From contig JAKVAY010000043.1 in the NCBI GenBank assembly GCA_022447185.1, positions 52,263 through 116,262 of the forward strand: DNA of 64,000 bases. The letters are read 5' to 3'. Positions 1 to 9,279 of the stretch are shown piece after piece. The notes beneath the pieces were generated by a model. The model ran no database searches. It was not told the DNA's origin and saw only the letters and a list, made by a program, of their open reading frames with translations. A program made the translations under genes and the position numbers. The first letter of the stretch is position 1. Each line of letters begins with the position of its first letter. The stretch comes from Fuerstiella sp. (GTDB taxonomy: Bacteria; Planctomycetota; Planctomycetia; Planctomycetales; Planctomycetaceae).

Positions 1-642
1 CGAACCAATGGAAATCGCCTCGCTCTGTGACGCAGTCGGTTCGGCCGTTTTACTGACGATGCGAATCCCCTCGTCAAGCTTCCACAAATTCCATGCGGAC
101 TGACTTGCGCCTCTACTCGAAAAACTGCCGATCCAGAATCCAGACAGCGTGTCCACGCCAATACTGTCGGCGCGACGTACTGTCATGCGTTCGATTGACC
201 GGACACCGTCGATCCACAAGCTGGCTGCAACTCCGTCATAAACAATTTGATATGTATGGAGCTGCGTTGCGTCGAGCGTCACAGAGGTCTCAAGATCCGT
301 CACCTGCTTGGTGTCGGGCCATTGAATACAGACCGCCATCCCCCTGCCGATAGACACGGCAACACCCAGCCCATGGGTCTCGACATAATCGACTGATCCC
401 CGCACAGTCATCGTCCAGACACCGGGCATCGCGTCCAGATTCACTCTGTAACGCTGCACGCCTTTGAACACAATGCGCCGAAAACCACCGGCTGCAGCTC
501 CGGTGATCGGCACACCATCACCGGTAAATCCTTCGGTCTCGGGATTCGTCTCACCAATGTGGACGGGGGGAATGATGGCACCAAATGTCTCAGCCACAGT
601 CGCAAGCAGAACAGTCAAAGACCATGTCATCACTCTATTCAT
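1..642 (-). CDS. Secreted LamG-like (concanavalin-fold) protein, truncated at window edge
   Basis: The frame is open from an ATG at 642 down to base 1 with no stop, so only the first 214 codons are present and the C-terminus lies outside the window. The N-terminus (MNRVMTWSLTVLLATVAETFGA) looks like a Sec signal peptide. Residues from about 60 on read as a beta-sandwich of the LamG/concanavalin type: alternating hydrophobic strands and the typical stretch around HTYQIVYDGVAASLWIDG, which in this fold is the strand pair that describes a ligand or carbohydrate surface. The export signal and the fold are read from sequence. A role in binding or processing a glycan is inference. The family cannot be fixed without the missing C-terminal part. 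Confidence 0.6.
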   Translation of the reverse strand, partial: MNRVMTWSLTVLLATVAETFGAIIPPVHIGETNPETEGFTGDGVPITGAAAGGFRRIVFKGVQRYRVNLDAMPGVWTMTVRGSVDYVETHGLGVAVSIGRGMAVCIQWPDTKQVTDLETSVTLDATQLHTYQIVYDGVAASLWIDGVRSIERMTVRRADSIGVDTLSGFWIGSFSSRGASQSAWNLWKLDEGIRIVSKTAEPTASQSEAISIGS

Positions 643-723
643 CGTGGGCGTAGTCCTGTTACCAAAGTTTGCTTCGTACCCGGTCTGCGAAATAATTCTG
701 TTGCTGCCATCCGCGGATGTCGG

Positions 724-1959
724 TCAGGGACGTCCGGTGATCACTGCTTCACCAAAATGTGCAGCTGCGACCCAGGACATCAACTGAGCACAGAGCAAAC
801 CGGCTGGAGTTCCCACAAGGTTTCCAAGTACACCCATCAGGATGCCGACCGGTGCCAAGGCCGGATGGTAGACGCCGGCGACAACGGGAGTCGAAATAAC
901 TCCACCGACATTTCCCATGCTGCCGGTGGCAAACAGAAAACAGGGAGCACGCAGCATTCGGGCCGCAACAGCCAGGCAAAGAATGTGGATTCCAATCCAA
1001 ACGGCTCCCGTCAGTAACAGCAGTGGTGCTTCAGCAATGGCTCGCAGGTTACCAGTGGCGCCCATGGTCGCCACCAGCAGATAAAGACCTCCGTAGGCAA
1101 CAGACGACGCACCTTCATTTTCGATGCGACGGACCGGTGTGAAAGAACACACGAGTCCGACGATGACGACAAATAATATCCCCCAAGTATAGTGTGACAG
1201 CACCGACCCGACCTCCGGAATCTGATTACCACCCCACATACACACCCAGCCTCCAACGAACCCTGTACCCAACATCAACGCAAAGCCCGGCAACGTAATC
1301 GGTCGGGCATTCGAAGCTTTGTATTCAGCCAGACGTGCATTCAATTCGTCGAGAATACGCCGATCGGCGCAATTCCATTTGTCAACTTTATCCTGATACC
1401 CGCTGAAGGCGATCATGATCGTCATCCATCCGTAGCCGACTACGGAATCAACGATAATAATGGGACTGAAGATGTCATCCGGACAGTGAACACCCTCCTT
1501 GATTGCCAGCATGTTTGAGCCGCCACCGATCCATGCACCAGCCAGCGCACCCATTGCTTTCCAGGTTTGCGGATCCAGCTGCGACTGAAAAATCGCCAAC
1601 GCAATCGGACCGCCAACCACAATCCCCGCAGTCCCGGCAAGCAGCATGCCGATCGCCAGCGGTCCGAGCCGGGCAATCGCCTTGACATCGGTCGACATCG
1701 TCAACATCAACAGTGCTGCCGGCAGCAGATGCAGGCTGCACCAGTCGTACAACGGGGATTCCGCAGGAGTGATCCCCCATGTTGTACCGAAAACCGGGAG
1801 CAAATAGATCCACACAATCGGTGGAATATAGCGAAACAAAACGGACATTCGTGGCGTCCGCGCCGCCAAAAAAATGCACGCAACGAAACCCGAAAAGAAT
1901 ACGAACAATGCTGTCGAGTCGACAATCAACGGCACAGACTCAGTGGCGGCAAGGATCAT
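724..1959 (-). CDS. DUF819 family polytopic membrane protein
   Basis: About 411 residues with many hydrophobic segments (roughly ten), matching the DUF819 (PF05684) family of integral membrane proteins. The family's motif region is visible: GALAGAWIGGGSNMLAIKEG near residue 140-155, followed by DSVVGYGWMTI, and a second glycine-rich half GNVGGVISTPVVAG close to the C-terminus. The two similar halves suggest an inverted-repeat transporter fold. The ATG at 1959 is preferred over an upstream TTG because GAGAG lies six bases before it. Transport substrate is unknown for the family. The upstream gene (outer-membrane barrel) runs in the same direction but is separated by over 300 bases with a strong inverted repeat, so co-transcription is uncertain. 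Confidence 0.85.
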   Translation of the reverse strand: MILAATESVPLIVDSTALFVFFSGFVACIFLAARTPRMSVLFRYIPPIVWIYLLPVFGTTWGITPAESPLYDWCSLHLLPAALLMLTMSTDVKAIARLGPLAIGMLLAGTAGIVVGGPIALAIFQSQLDPQTWKAMGALAGAWIGGGSNMLAIKEGVHCPDDIFSPIIIVDSVVGYGWMTIMIAFSGYQDKVDKWNCADRRILDELNARLAEYKASNARPITLPGFALMLGTGFVGGWVCMWGGNQIPEVGSVLSHYTWGILFVVIVGLVCSFTPVRRIENEGASSVAYGGLYLLVATMGATGNLRAIAEAPLLLLTGAVWIGIHILCLAVAARMLRAPCFLFATGSMGNVGGVISTPVVAGVYHPALAPVGILMGVLGNLVGTPAGLLCAQLMSWVAAAHFGEAVITGRP

Positions 1960-2272
1960 AGATTCTCTCGGACGAATCGTCGGCACCACGACCACAGAGA
2001 CAAAACTCAAACTGAACCATCAATATAATCCGGAACGGGCCAGAAATGTAGTGTTGCCCGTCAGTGACCGCGTCCCGACTGGTGCCGCGCCGATCACGCA
2101 CCCGGCGCCACGACAGATCCAGATAACGCCAGCGCAGACTTCCAGCAGTCCACTGCGTTTGAAATTCATCGACAGTGTCGCTTCTGCTCGACAGTCGTGA
2201 AATTCATGAACCAGCGAGGACAGTTCGGACAGCTGTACCTGCTGTCCGAACTGTTGCGGAGTCTGTCCATGA
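1960..2272. other. Intergenic region with a 14-bp inverted repeat
   Basis: A 313-base spacer between two minus-strand genes. No credible ORF was seen. Its only clear structure is the inverted repeat at 2220-2254, which lies just after the stop of the barrel gene. The 200 bases between that repeat and the DUF819 start must hold the promoter if the downstream gene is transcribed separately. No convincing -35/-10 pair was found. Confidence 0.5.
2220..2254 (-). terminator. Perfect 14-bp stem, 7-base loop; hairpin after the barrel gene
   Basis: ACAGTTCGGACAGC (2220-2233) pairs exactly with GCTGTCCGAACTGT (2241-2254) around a 7-base loop. It starts 18 bases past the stop codon of the minus-strand barrel gene. 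No U-tract follows on the minus strand, so it may be a Rho-dependent or mRNA-stabilising 3' hairpin rather than a classical intrinsic terminator. A protein operator upstream of the next gene is the alternative. Confidence 0.45.
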
Positions 2273-3610
2273 TTACAGGACAATCGTCAGGCCGGCAACC
2301 AGGCTGTCCTGTTTAACACTCTTGTCGCTAACCGTCGTAATATTCATCAGTGGGGCGAAGCCGAGACTGCGGACATACTCCAGAGTAAACAAAGCATTCG
2401 GATTGAGTTTCATCCCCACACCAACCACCAGTTGGCGGTTAAATTCGAACTGTGTATCCGATCTGCCCTGGCGTCCTTCACTCCAGCTGACTGAATAGCG
2501 TGTCGGAATATCAGAGATAAACGAGCTGTAGGCCGCTTCCGTGCGATAGGCGATGATGGGATGCTCCGTCACCGGCCAGTCATGGAGAGTGCTGGCAAGT
2601 TCAGCGGCCAAAGTCAGATTGCCGAGTTGCAGCAGAGAATTCACGTCCCACGCGGGGTTGCATGCACCGAATACGTTTGGTTCAAGGTGCTCGGCCGTCG
2701 AAGAATCATAAATGGTTCCGTAAAGAAATCCGGCTCCCAGCTGCAGAAGGCATTGCTCACTGTACTGCAGCCGGCAACGGGCGTTGGCAGCAAAGTTATT
2801 CAGATCACCTTTCTCATTCGAATCGGCCACACGGATTCCTCGGCCTCCATTGATCGCAGAGACAGTCACGTTCGAAGTACCGTCTTCATAGCCGACGCCG
2901 ATGGCTTCGTGTAACGCTCCGAAGTAATGCCAGACAACTGATTGTGAGAACGGGCTGAGCGTGCCCATGTCTCCAAAATTCAAATTCTTCTTGCCGAGAA
3001 AAGCATACCAGGGCGTCTGGTCGAGATCACCAAAGACCGCATAGGCCTGCCGCATCTGGAGACTTCCCTGTTTGAAATCTCGGAAAGAAAAAACGTCAGA
3101 GAAGAGTAACTCGCTGTGAATGTGGATGTAGTCACCAATGTGTCCTGTCACACCTGCATTCCCGTGCAGAAGCCGTGCGTCGGTCGCGTGTCGTCCCTCG
3201 AAGTCCGTGGGAAACCGAGTCAGGTAGCTGAACTTGTCGGTGCGATTGGTGTGCGCCGCCAAGACTGAAATTCGACCCTGCATTCCAAACAGAACATGAG
3301 TTTCATCACCCCATTTGGTGCCATTGGTGAGGACCTTGATTTCCTTGTCCGACTGACGGTTCTGAAAATTGAAAATGTCCGTGAAATAAGCTGTGTCGGT
3401 GTGCAGATACTGGGTGTAGTTCCGGTGGGTTTTCGCCTGCTCCCAATAAGGATCATGTACAGTGTTCCCCGATCGGCTGCCGGACGACGACGAGTCGGTC
3501 GAATATCTGACCTGAGCAATTATTTCAGACGAAGTCTGTGCCTGGCCCCACGCAGCAGTGAGAAGGCAGAACCAGAAACAGAATGGGCCCATGTCAGGCA
3601 GCTTGCCCAT
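2273..3610 (-). CDS. Putative outer-membrane beta-barrel (porin-like) protein
   Basis: 445 residues starting at an ATG with GGAGAG nine bases upstream. Residues 1-24 form a signal peptide ending AAWGQA. The mature part has no hydrophobic helices but many short alternating strands rich in Tyr, Phe and Gly, and it ends in the strand SLVAGLTIVL, as outer-membrane barrels do. The stretch GKKNLNFGDMGTLSPFSQS near residue 205 resembles segments in siderophore-porin-like families (LbtU type); I am not certain of that family. Likely function is passage of a small solute across the outer membrane. The next gene upstream on the same strand is an amidohydrolase, 250 bases away, but no shared operon is shown. 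Confidence 0.6.
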   Translation of the reverse strand: MGKLPDMGPFCFWFCLLTAAWGQAQTSSEIIAQVRYSTDSSSSGSRSGNTVHDPYWEQAKTHRNYTQYLHTDTAYFTDIFNFQNRQSDKEIKVLTNGTKWGDETHVLFGMQGRISVLAAHTNRTDKFSYLTRFPTDFEGRHATDARLLHGNAGVTGHIGDYIHIHSELLFSDVFSFRDFKQGSLQMRQAYAVFGDLDQTPWYAFLGKKNLNFGDMGTLSPFSQSVVWHYFGALHEAIGVGYEDGTSNVTVSAINGGRGIRVADSNEKGDLNNFAANARCRLQYSEQCLLQLGAGFLYGTIYDSSTAEHLEPNVFGACNPAWDVNSLLQLGNLTLAAELASTLHDWPVTEHPIIAYRTEAAYSSFISDIPTRYSVSWSEGRQGRSDTQFEFNRQLVVGVGMKLNPNALFTLEYVRSLGFAPLMNITTVSDKSVKQDSLVAGLTIVL

Positions 3611-3862
3611 AGATCAAGCTCTCCGGAATAGGATGGAACAGTGACACTAGGATTTAGTGTCGACAAACGACTTTTCCGGATGATCTAGTTATCCCGGAAT
3701 TAACGGTATTTCCGGTTAGAGAAGAGTTCCCTGGGATCTCATAATGTTGTTGGTAATGCTGTTTACCGCCGTATTTCGGAGTTTTATGCGCGTTCTCGCC
3801 ACATTGGCGAAGGATGTTGTCCCTGTCGTTAACCCGGTTCAAAACAGATCGTCAACTGCGAA

Positions 3863-5029
3863 TTATCGTGGAGAACTCGAACTTTTGCAGGGCGTTGATT
3901 GATTCACAACATCGCCGGCGCGAACGACCAGTTTCGCTTCCCAGCAACCGCCCGGACGAATCTGATTATAACAATCCGTCAGAGGCCCTGCGGAGTCGTT
4001 CCTTTCCAGCACCGTCACATCACCGCTGCTGCCGGCACCAAGTGTTCCGATTTCACCGGCGAGTTGCAGAATTTCGGCGGGACGGGAACCAACACGAACG
4101 AACACTTCGTGTTCAGGCATTCCCGCAGCAATGCATTTACTCATCATCCTGGGCAGGTCATGCAACGGTTGTACACCAAGATGAGCAGCATATTGGTCGG
4201 TGGAAATGGTGTCCGGGTACCAGCCTTCGGTAAACGCTGTTTCTGCCACGCGAAACGAAAAGCTGGTAAAGCCATGGCAACCATCGAACAATACACCGCG
4301 ATCGCGCGCATCGCAGACTTCCGGCAAGACCTTGCCGTCATCGCCGATGATACTCCATTCTTCATCACGGAAAATGTACGTCACAACGTCGCCCGGCCGG
4401 ATCAATGCGAGCTGTTCTGCGATCGACCATTCGGTTGGATTTCGCATGCCGTATAGCAGCGGCTTGCCCGTTCGTTCAGCGACGTCCAGCGCACTTCGTA
4501 CAACGTCTCGAGGATTCAGTGCGCATGAATTTCGGCTAACGTTGACTGCAATGCCCCAAATGAAATCACCGCCTTCAGCAATGGCCTCCGCACATGCATC
4601 AATGTCGATCCACTTGCTGTCCTGAAAACATGGTCCGTCTGGTCTTTCTCCGTTTTTCGACAAATTGATCGCAAGCCGAATACGTGTACGGCTGGCTTCA
4701 ATCGTGTCGCGACGATATTTCCGCCAGTGTTGGGCCCCGGCATCTCCCTGAGAAAGCACCGTTGTCACACCCCGAAGCAGAAATTCAACATCCGGATCGA
4801 CCCCGTATTTGGACCCGCTGTTTGCGGGATGAGCATGAAGATCGATGAGTCCGGGTAACAAAAGTCCGTTTGGAAATTCGAGAGTCTGCCGCGAATTGCC
4901 GTCAAACGATGCGCCAGACGCCATAATGCGATCGCCACGAATTGCCACTGCACCTGGACCGTCCAGACCGGTCGTTGTACAAACGACACGCCCCGCCCGG
5001 ATAAGAAGGTCACAATCAAAATCAGCCAT
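3863..5029 (-). CDS. Amidohydrolase/deacetylase-family metallohydrolase
   Basis: 388 residues from an ATG at 5029; the reading frame is open further upstream, but the 14 extra residues look non-coding and a GTGGTGAT stretch precedes this ATG. It has the composite layout of the amidohydrolase superfamily: an N-terminal beta-sandwich part (LLIRAGRVV..., AVAIRGDRI), then LPGLIDLHAHP with the metal-binding HxH pair at residues 65 and 67, then GVTTVLSQGDAG. Near the C-terminus are ASRPAE-like and GSSGDVTVLE segments that return to the small domain. The arrangement is closest to dihydroorotase-like and D-aminoacylase-like deacetylases. Substrate is unknown. It is not part of an obvious pathway cluster. 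Confidence 0.75.
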   Translation of the reverse strand: MADFDCDLLIRAGRVVCTTTGLDGPGAVAIRGDRIMASGASFDGNSRQTLEFPNGLLLPGLIDLHAHPANSGSKYGVDPDVEFLLRGVTTVLSQGDAGAQHWRKYRRDTIEASRTRIRLAINLSKNGERPDGPCFQDSKWIDIDACAEAIAEGGDFIWGIAVNVSRNSCALNPRDVVRSALDVAERTGKPLLYGMRNPTEWSIAEQLALIRPGDVVTYIFRDEEWSIIGDDGKVLPEVCDARDRGVLFDGCHGFTSFSFRVAETAFTEGWYPDTISTDQYAAHLGVQPLHDLPRMMSKCIAAGMPEHEVFVRVGSRPAEILQLAGEIGTLGAGSSGDVTVLERNDSAGPLTDCYNQIRPGGCWEAKLVVRAGDVVNQSTPCKSSSSPR

Positions 5030-5382
5030 GAAATCACCACGGTGGTTGGCTGCCGGCACAACTGGAGGCACTCAGATGACGGTGGACCATACTGGCAAAA
5101 AAAAATTCTGCGCACAGCGTTTCGAACGGTTTGGACATCGTTGAGCAGCAAATAACAGGTCGACGTGAAATCAACGTATGGTCGTCTCCTGGCAACCTGT
5201 CACCTTCCATTGTACGGGGATTTGGTGAAATTGAGTACCACTGACCTGCGGCTCTGAACAAAACCAGCTCTGATGAATTTTCTACAACAGTGCGCTGGAG
5301 ATGCAAAATCAGGTCTGGACAGATGTTATCTCTTGGCAGAATTGTTTGACCGTACGGGTTCTCCCGTGGTAGAACCGCCGGG
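5030..5382. other. Divergent intergenic region, amidohydrolase / PSD1
   Basis: 353 bases between divergently transcribed genes, so it should hold both promoters. Visible features are a run of nine A at about 5096-5104 and a small hairpin ACGGG-ttct-CCCGT just before the PSD1 start. No ORF with protein-like composition was found and no confident promoter can be named. Confidence 0.4.
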
Positions 5383-7647
5383 ATGCTTTCACCAAAACAC
5401 ATCGAGCGATTTCCTGGAAGTCGCGTTCTTCACATTGCCATTCCCGCACTCGTGCTGCTCGGCGGCAGACTGATTGCGGACGAATCCGAGGATCAGTTAG
5501 CAGCGTACGATGCGAGCATCGTGCAAAGCGATCGAGAGCACTGGGCGTACATGCCGGTTCGGCGGCCACAGGTGCCTGCTGTGGACGACCCCGAATGGAT
5601 CCGAACACCGATTGACAACTTCATCCTTGTCAAACTGGAACAGCAGGGGTGGCGGCCCGCTCCAGCGGCGCAGCCATACGATCTGTTAAGGAGGTTGTAT
5701 CTCGATCTGATTGGGCTGCCGCCAACGATTGCCCAACAGGGCCGGTTCCTCGCGAATCCGACCGCTGAACAGTTCGATGAACAGGTGGACCAACTCCTGC
5801 GACAAAAAGGATACGGCGAACGCTGGGCGCGGCACTGGCTGGATCTTGCGCGATATGCCGAATCGAATGGCTACGAACGTGATGCCGAAAAACGACATGT
5901 CTGGCGTTATCGCGACTATGTCATCGATGCCTTAAACGAGGACAAGCCATACGATCGCTTCATACTGGAGCAACTGGCAGGCGATGAACTGACCGACCGC
6001 AGCACGGAAACAGTGCTGGCCACCAGCTTTTACCGTCTTGGATCGTGGGACGATGAACCAGCAGATTTCGCGCAGTATCGTCACGATCAAATCGACGACA
6101 TCATCCGCACCACGTCACAGGTATTCCTGGGTTTGTCAATGGGATGTGCGCGTTGTCACGATCACAAGTTCGACGCGTTAACGATGCTCGACTATTACCG
6201 CATGTCCGCGATCATGGCGCCGATGAAACGACCCGCCCGGGATGCCGACATACCCGCCGGATCCATCGAACAACTTGAACAGATTGCGGAACGCGATCGG
6301 GTGATCGAAGGCCTGCGAAACCAACAGCAAAAACTGCGGGCCAGTTTTCGCGATGAATTTCTGACCTCCGGTCTCAGTACGCTGGAACAAAAAGTGCTGT
6401 CGGCATTCATGATTCCTGTTGCCGAACGCAACTCCCAACAAAAGCAACTGGTTACGACTCACCAGGCCGAATTAGATCAGCAGCTTGAGGCCGCTTTTCC
6501 GCCGCATACGAAGCATCGCTTTGATGATTTCCAGCGCCGGATCACTCAACTGCAGGAACAGACACCAGACCTGCCAAAAGGATATTTTCTGCTTGAAGAG
6601 AGGAACAAGCCGCCTCGAAGTTATCTGCTGCTTCGTGGTCGGGCGGCCTCCCCCGGACCGGAAGTTCAACCCGGACTTCCGACGGTACTCGTACGTGAGC
6701 AACCATCATTTCACGAGCATGAAAGATCCACAGGTCGACGACTGGTGTTTGCTAAGTGGATTGCCCACGCAAAAAATCCGCTCACCGCTCGTGTCATCGT
6801 GAACCGGGTGTGGCAGTACCACTTTGGGGAGGGCATCGTCCGCACGCCCAGTGACTTCGGCGTGATGGGTGATTCACCGACGCATCCCGAGTTGCTCGAC
6901 TGGCTGGCATACTGGTTCGTTAACGACGCGAACTGGTCACTGAAAAAACTGCATCGGCTGATTGCGTGCAGCAATACCTACCGAATGAGCAAAGCCTCGA
7001 ACTCAGAATACGCCCAGGCGGATCCCGCCAATCGACTGTTATGGCGATTTCCTTATCAACGACTCCAGGTTGAGGCCATCCGTGATTCAATCCTGGCTTC
7101 AAGCGGCAGACTGAACCGCAAGATGTACGGACCCGGCGTGAAACTGGACATCCCAGAGGTTGTGATTGAAAGTCACGCAGACCGGAATATTTGGGAAGCG
7201 TCAGGTCGCGAGGAACAGTCACGACGTACCGTTTATGCGTTTGTTAAACGCTCGATCGTCGTGCCGATGCTCGAAGTACTCGATTTTTGCGACACAACGC
7301 GTTCCGCTGAAAAACGCAACATCACCAGCGTGTCACCGCAGGCGCTGACATTGTTCAACGGTGATTTCGTCACCCAACAGGCGAAGTACCTGGCCGAACG
7401 GGTCATCCGGGAAGTCGGAGACGACCCGACGGCACAGGTCGCGCATGCATGGCAACTGGCTTTGTGCCGACTGCCGAATGACGAAGAGCATCGGGCAATG
7501 GCTGATTTTCTGGAAACGGAAACACAGCGATCAATAAGTGAGTTGAATGAAGGTGAAGTACTGACAGCGGATCGGGCTCATCGTCGTGCGTTGGTTCAGG
7601 TGTGCCGGGTTATTTACAACCTTAACGAGTTTTCATATCCAAATTAA
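5383..7647 (+). CDS. PSCyt2 (DUF1549) / PSD1 (DUF1553) protein without an N-terminal cytochrome domain
   Basis: 754 residues. A signal peptide (about residues 1-32, ending near GGRLIADES) is followed by the DUF1549 domain (about 55-275), which contains the heme-type motif C255-A-R-C-H. A charged, Gln-rich coiled-coil-like stretch covers about 285-390, and DUF1553/PSD1 about 445-745 (RRLVFAKWIAHAKNPLTARV, THPELLDWLA, ISPQAL-like TSVSPQALTLFN). Unlike the other two PSD1 proteins in this window it has no PSCyt1 (PF07635) domain, so only one CxxCH is present. The family is typical of Planctomycetota and Verrucomicrobiota and has no proven reaction. It is followed after 66 bases by a DUF1501 gene, the usual partner, and the two probably form an operon. 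Confidence 0.9.
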   Translation: MLSPKHIERFPGSRVLHIAIPALVLLGGRLIADESEDQLAAYDASIVQSDREHWAYMPVRRPQVPAVDDPEWIRTPIDNFILVKLEQQGWRPAPAAQPYDLLRRLYLDLIGLPPTIAQQGRFLANPTAEQFDEQVDQLLRQKGYGERWARHWLDLARYAESNGYERDAEKRHVWRYRDYVIDALNEDKPYDRFILEQLAGDELTDRSTETVLATSFYRLGSWDDEPADFAQYRHDQIDDIIRTTSQVFLGLSMGCARCHDHKFDALTMLDYYRMSAIMAPMKRPARDADIPAGSIEQLEQIAERDRVIEGLRNQQQKLRASFRDEFLTSGLSTLEQKVLSAFMIPVAERNSQQKQLVTTHQAELDQQLEAAFPPHTKHRFDDFQRRITQLQEQTPDLPKGYFLLEERNKPPRSYLLLRGRAASPGPEVQPGLPTVLVREQPSFHEHERSTGRRLVFAKWIAHAKNPLTARVIVNRVWQYHFGEGIVRTPSDFGVMGDSPTHPELLDWLAYWFVNDANWSLKKLHRLIACSNTYRMSKASNSEYAQADPANRLLWRFPYQRLQVEAIRDSILASSGRLNRKMYGPGVKLDIPEVVIESHADRNIWEASGREEQSRRTVYAFVKRSIVVPMLEVLDFCDTTRSAEKRNITSVSPQALTLFNGDFVTQQAKYLAERVIREVGDDPTAQVAHAWQLALCRLPNDEEHRAMADFLETETQRSISELNEGEVLTADRAHRRALVQVCRVIYNLNEFSYPN

Positions 7648-7713
7648 ATTCCAAATCGCTCTTCGTGCAGAAGTCATCGCCCGTTGCGGCACGTCAAAAG
7701 TGAGACACTCCTG

Positions 7714-9192
7714 ATGAACGGTGGCCAACGCTTCAGACCAAACGACACTCCCTGCCACCGAACGCGGCGGGAATTCCTCTGGGAGGTTGGTGGTGGCTTT
7801 GCAGGCCTGGGTTTGATCGATCTGCTGTCACGTGATGGTTTTTTTACAAATCGCGGTGTTGCAGCAAATGCACTGAAGACCCCTTCGACACTGAAGCCAC
7901 CGCAATTTCCGGGAAAAGCGAAACACTGCATCTTTCTCTTCATGAATGGTGCGCCCAGCCAGGTGGATACCTTTGACCCCAAACCCACACTTACGAAATT
8001 CGACGGTACTCCGTACAAGGGCAAAGCGAAATTTGGTAGTGGCGGTCGAGCAATTGGCTACCTCGCTCAATCCACCTTCAGGTTTCACCAGCATGGGGAG
8101 AGTGGGCTTCCGATCAGTGAAATTTTTCCACATACCGCCAGATACGCAGACGAATTGTGCGTGATTCGTTCAATGTACGCCGATACAGCAGCACATGCCT
8201 CAGGCTGTCTGCAAATGAATACCGGCGATGTACAAATCGGGTCACCGAGCCTTGGTTCGTGGATGAGTTACGGTCTGGGTACAGAAAGTCGGAACCTGCC
8301 CGGCTTTGTTGTCATGACGGATCCTCGCGGAGGACCGATCAGCAGCGCGTCGAACTGGTCGTCGGGCTACATGCCCGCTGCCTATCAGGGAACCTTGTTC
8401 CGCAACGGCGGTACCCCGCTTCTTGACCTTGCCACGCCGCAAGGCGTCGGGGACAGGACACAGCGTCATTCCCTCGATCTGTTGGAAAGATTGAACAGAG
8501 AACACCTGGCACGGCATCCTGGTGAATCGGAGCTGGTGGCCAGAATCATATCGTATGAACTGGCTTATCGAATGCAGTCGAGTGCGACCGAGGCGGTGGA
8601 TCTCGAGTCGGAAGATGCCCGAACCAGAGAAATGTACGGGTTGAACAACAAACTCACGTCAGACTTCGGGAACAAATGTCTTACAGCGCGGCGGTTAATC
8701 GAGCGAGGAGTGCGGTTCGTACAGTTGTACTCCGGTGGCGGACATCTCGAGGATACCTGGGATGGCCACACGGACTGTATCAGCAACCATAAGCTGCACG
8801 CTGGTGAAACAGACCAGCCCATTAGCGCTCTGATTACCGATCTAAAACAACGTGGTTTGTGGGATGAGACGCTCATCGTGTGGGGTGGTGAATTCGGACG
8901 TACGCCAACCAGTGAAGGTGTTGGAAAACCGGGACGCGATCACAACTGGCTTGGTTTCTCGATGTGGCTGGCTGGCGCGGGTATCAGGGGCGGCCAGGTG
9001 ATTGGTGCTACAGACGAACTTGGTTTTGCGGCCGTGGAAGACAGAGTGCACGTTTCCGACTTGCACGCCACCATCCTGCATCTGATGGGACTCGACCATC
9101 GGCATCTGACTTATTTCTACAATGGACTGGACAGGCGGCTCACCGGACCGGATGAAGAACGTTACCACGTTGTTCAGCAGGCACTGGCGTAA
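7714..9192 (+). CDS. DUF1501 exported protein (alkaline-phosphatase-like fold)
   Basis: 492 residues from the ATG at 7714; an in-frame TTG at 7684 would add ten residues but lies in weak context. The N-terminus carries TRREFLWEVGGGFAGLG, a Tat-like signal. The DUF1501 (PF07394) signatures are clear: FLFMNGAPSQVDTFDPKP near 75-95, GESGLPISEIFPH, and the C-terminal block VWGGEFGRTP ... GRDHN ... GATDELGFAAVE ... DLHATILHLMGLDH. The Asp/His residues in that block match the metal-binding core of alkaline phosphatase/sulfatase-fold enzymes. Hydrolysis of a phosphate or sulfate ester is therefore plausible but unproven. It is paired with the PSD1 gene upstream. Confidence 0.9.
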   Translation: MNGGQRFRPNDTPCHRTRREFLWEVGGGFAGLGLIDLLSRDGFFTNRGVAANALKTPSTLKPPQFPGKAKHCIFLFMNGAPSQVDTFDPKPTLTKFDGTPYKGKAKFGSGGRAIGYLAQSTFRFHQHGESGLPISEIFPHTARYADELCVIRSMYADTAAHASGCLQMNTGDVQIGSPSLGSWMSYGLGTESRNLPGFVVMTDPRGGPISSASNWSSGYMPAAYQGTLFRNGGTPLLDLATPQGVGDRTQRHSLDLLERLNREHLARHPGESELVARIISYELAYRMQSSATEAVDLESEDARTREMYGLNNKLTSDFGNKCLTARRLIERGVRFVQLYSGGGHLEDTWDGHTDCISNHKLHAGETDQPISALITDLKQRGLWDETLIVWGGEFGRTPTSEGVGKPGRDHNWLGFSMWLAGAGIRGGQVIGATDELGFAAVEDRVHVSDLHATILHLMGLDHRHLTYFYNGLDRRLTGPDEERYHVVQQALA

Positions 9193-9279
9193 TCCCATCA
9201 AGTCGTTGCTGTCATGCACCCCATTTTCCAGGATGCACGATTGTTGGCCCGCTGAATGGAATTGTCCCGCAACGTCTCC

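Noticed and set aside
5096..5104. Nine-A run upstream of the amidohydrolase as a phase-variation tract
   Set aside because: It lies in non-coding DNA outside any frame and has no T-tract hairpin; nothing suggests slippage control.
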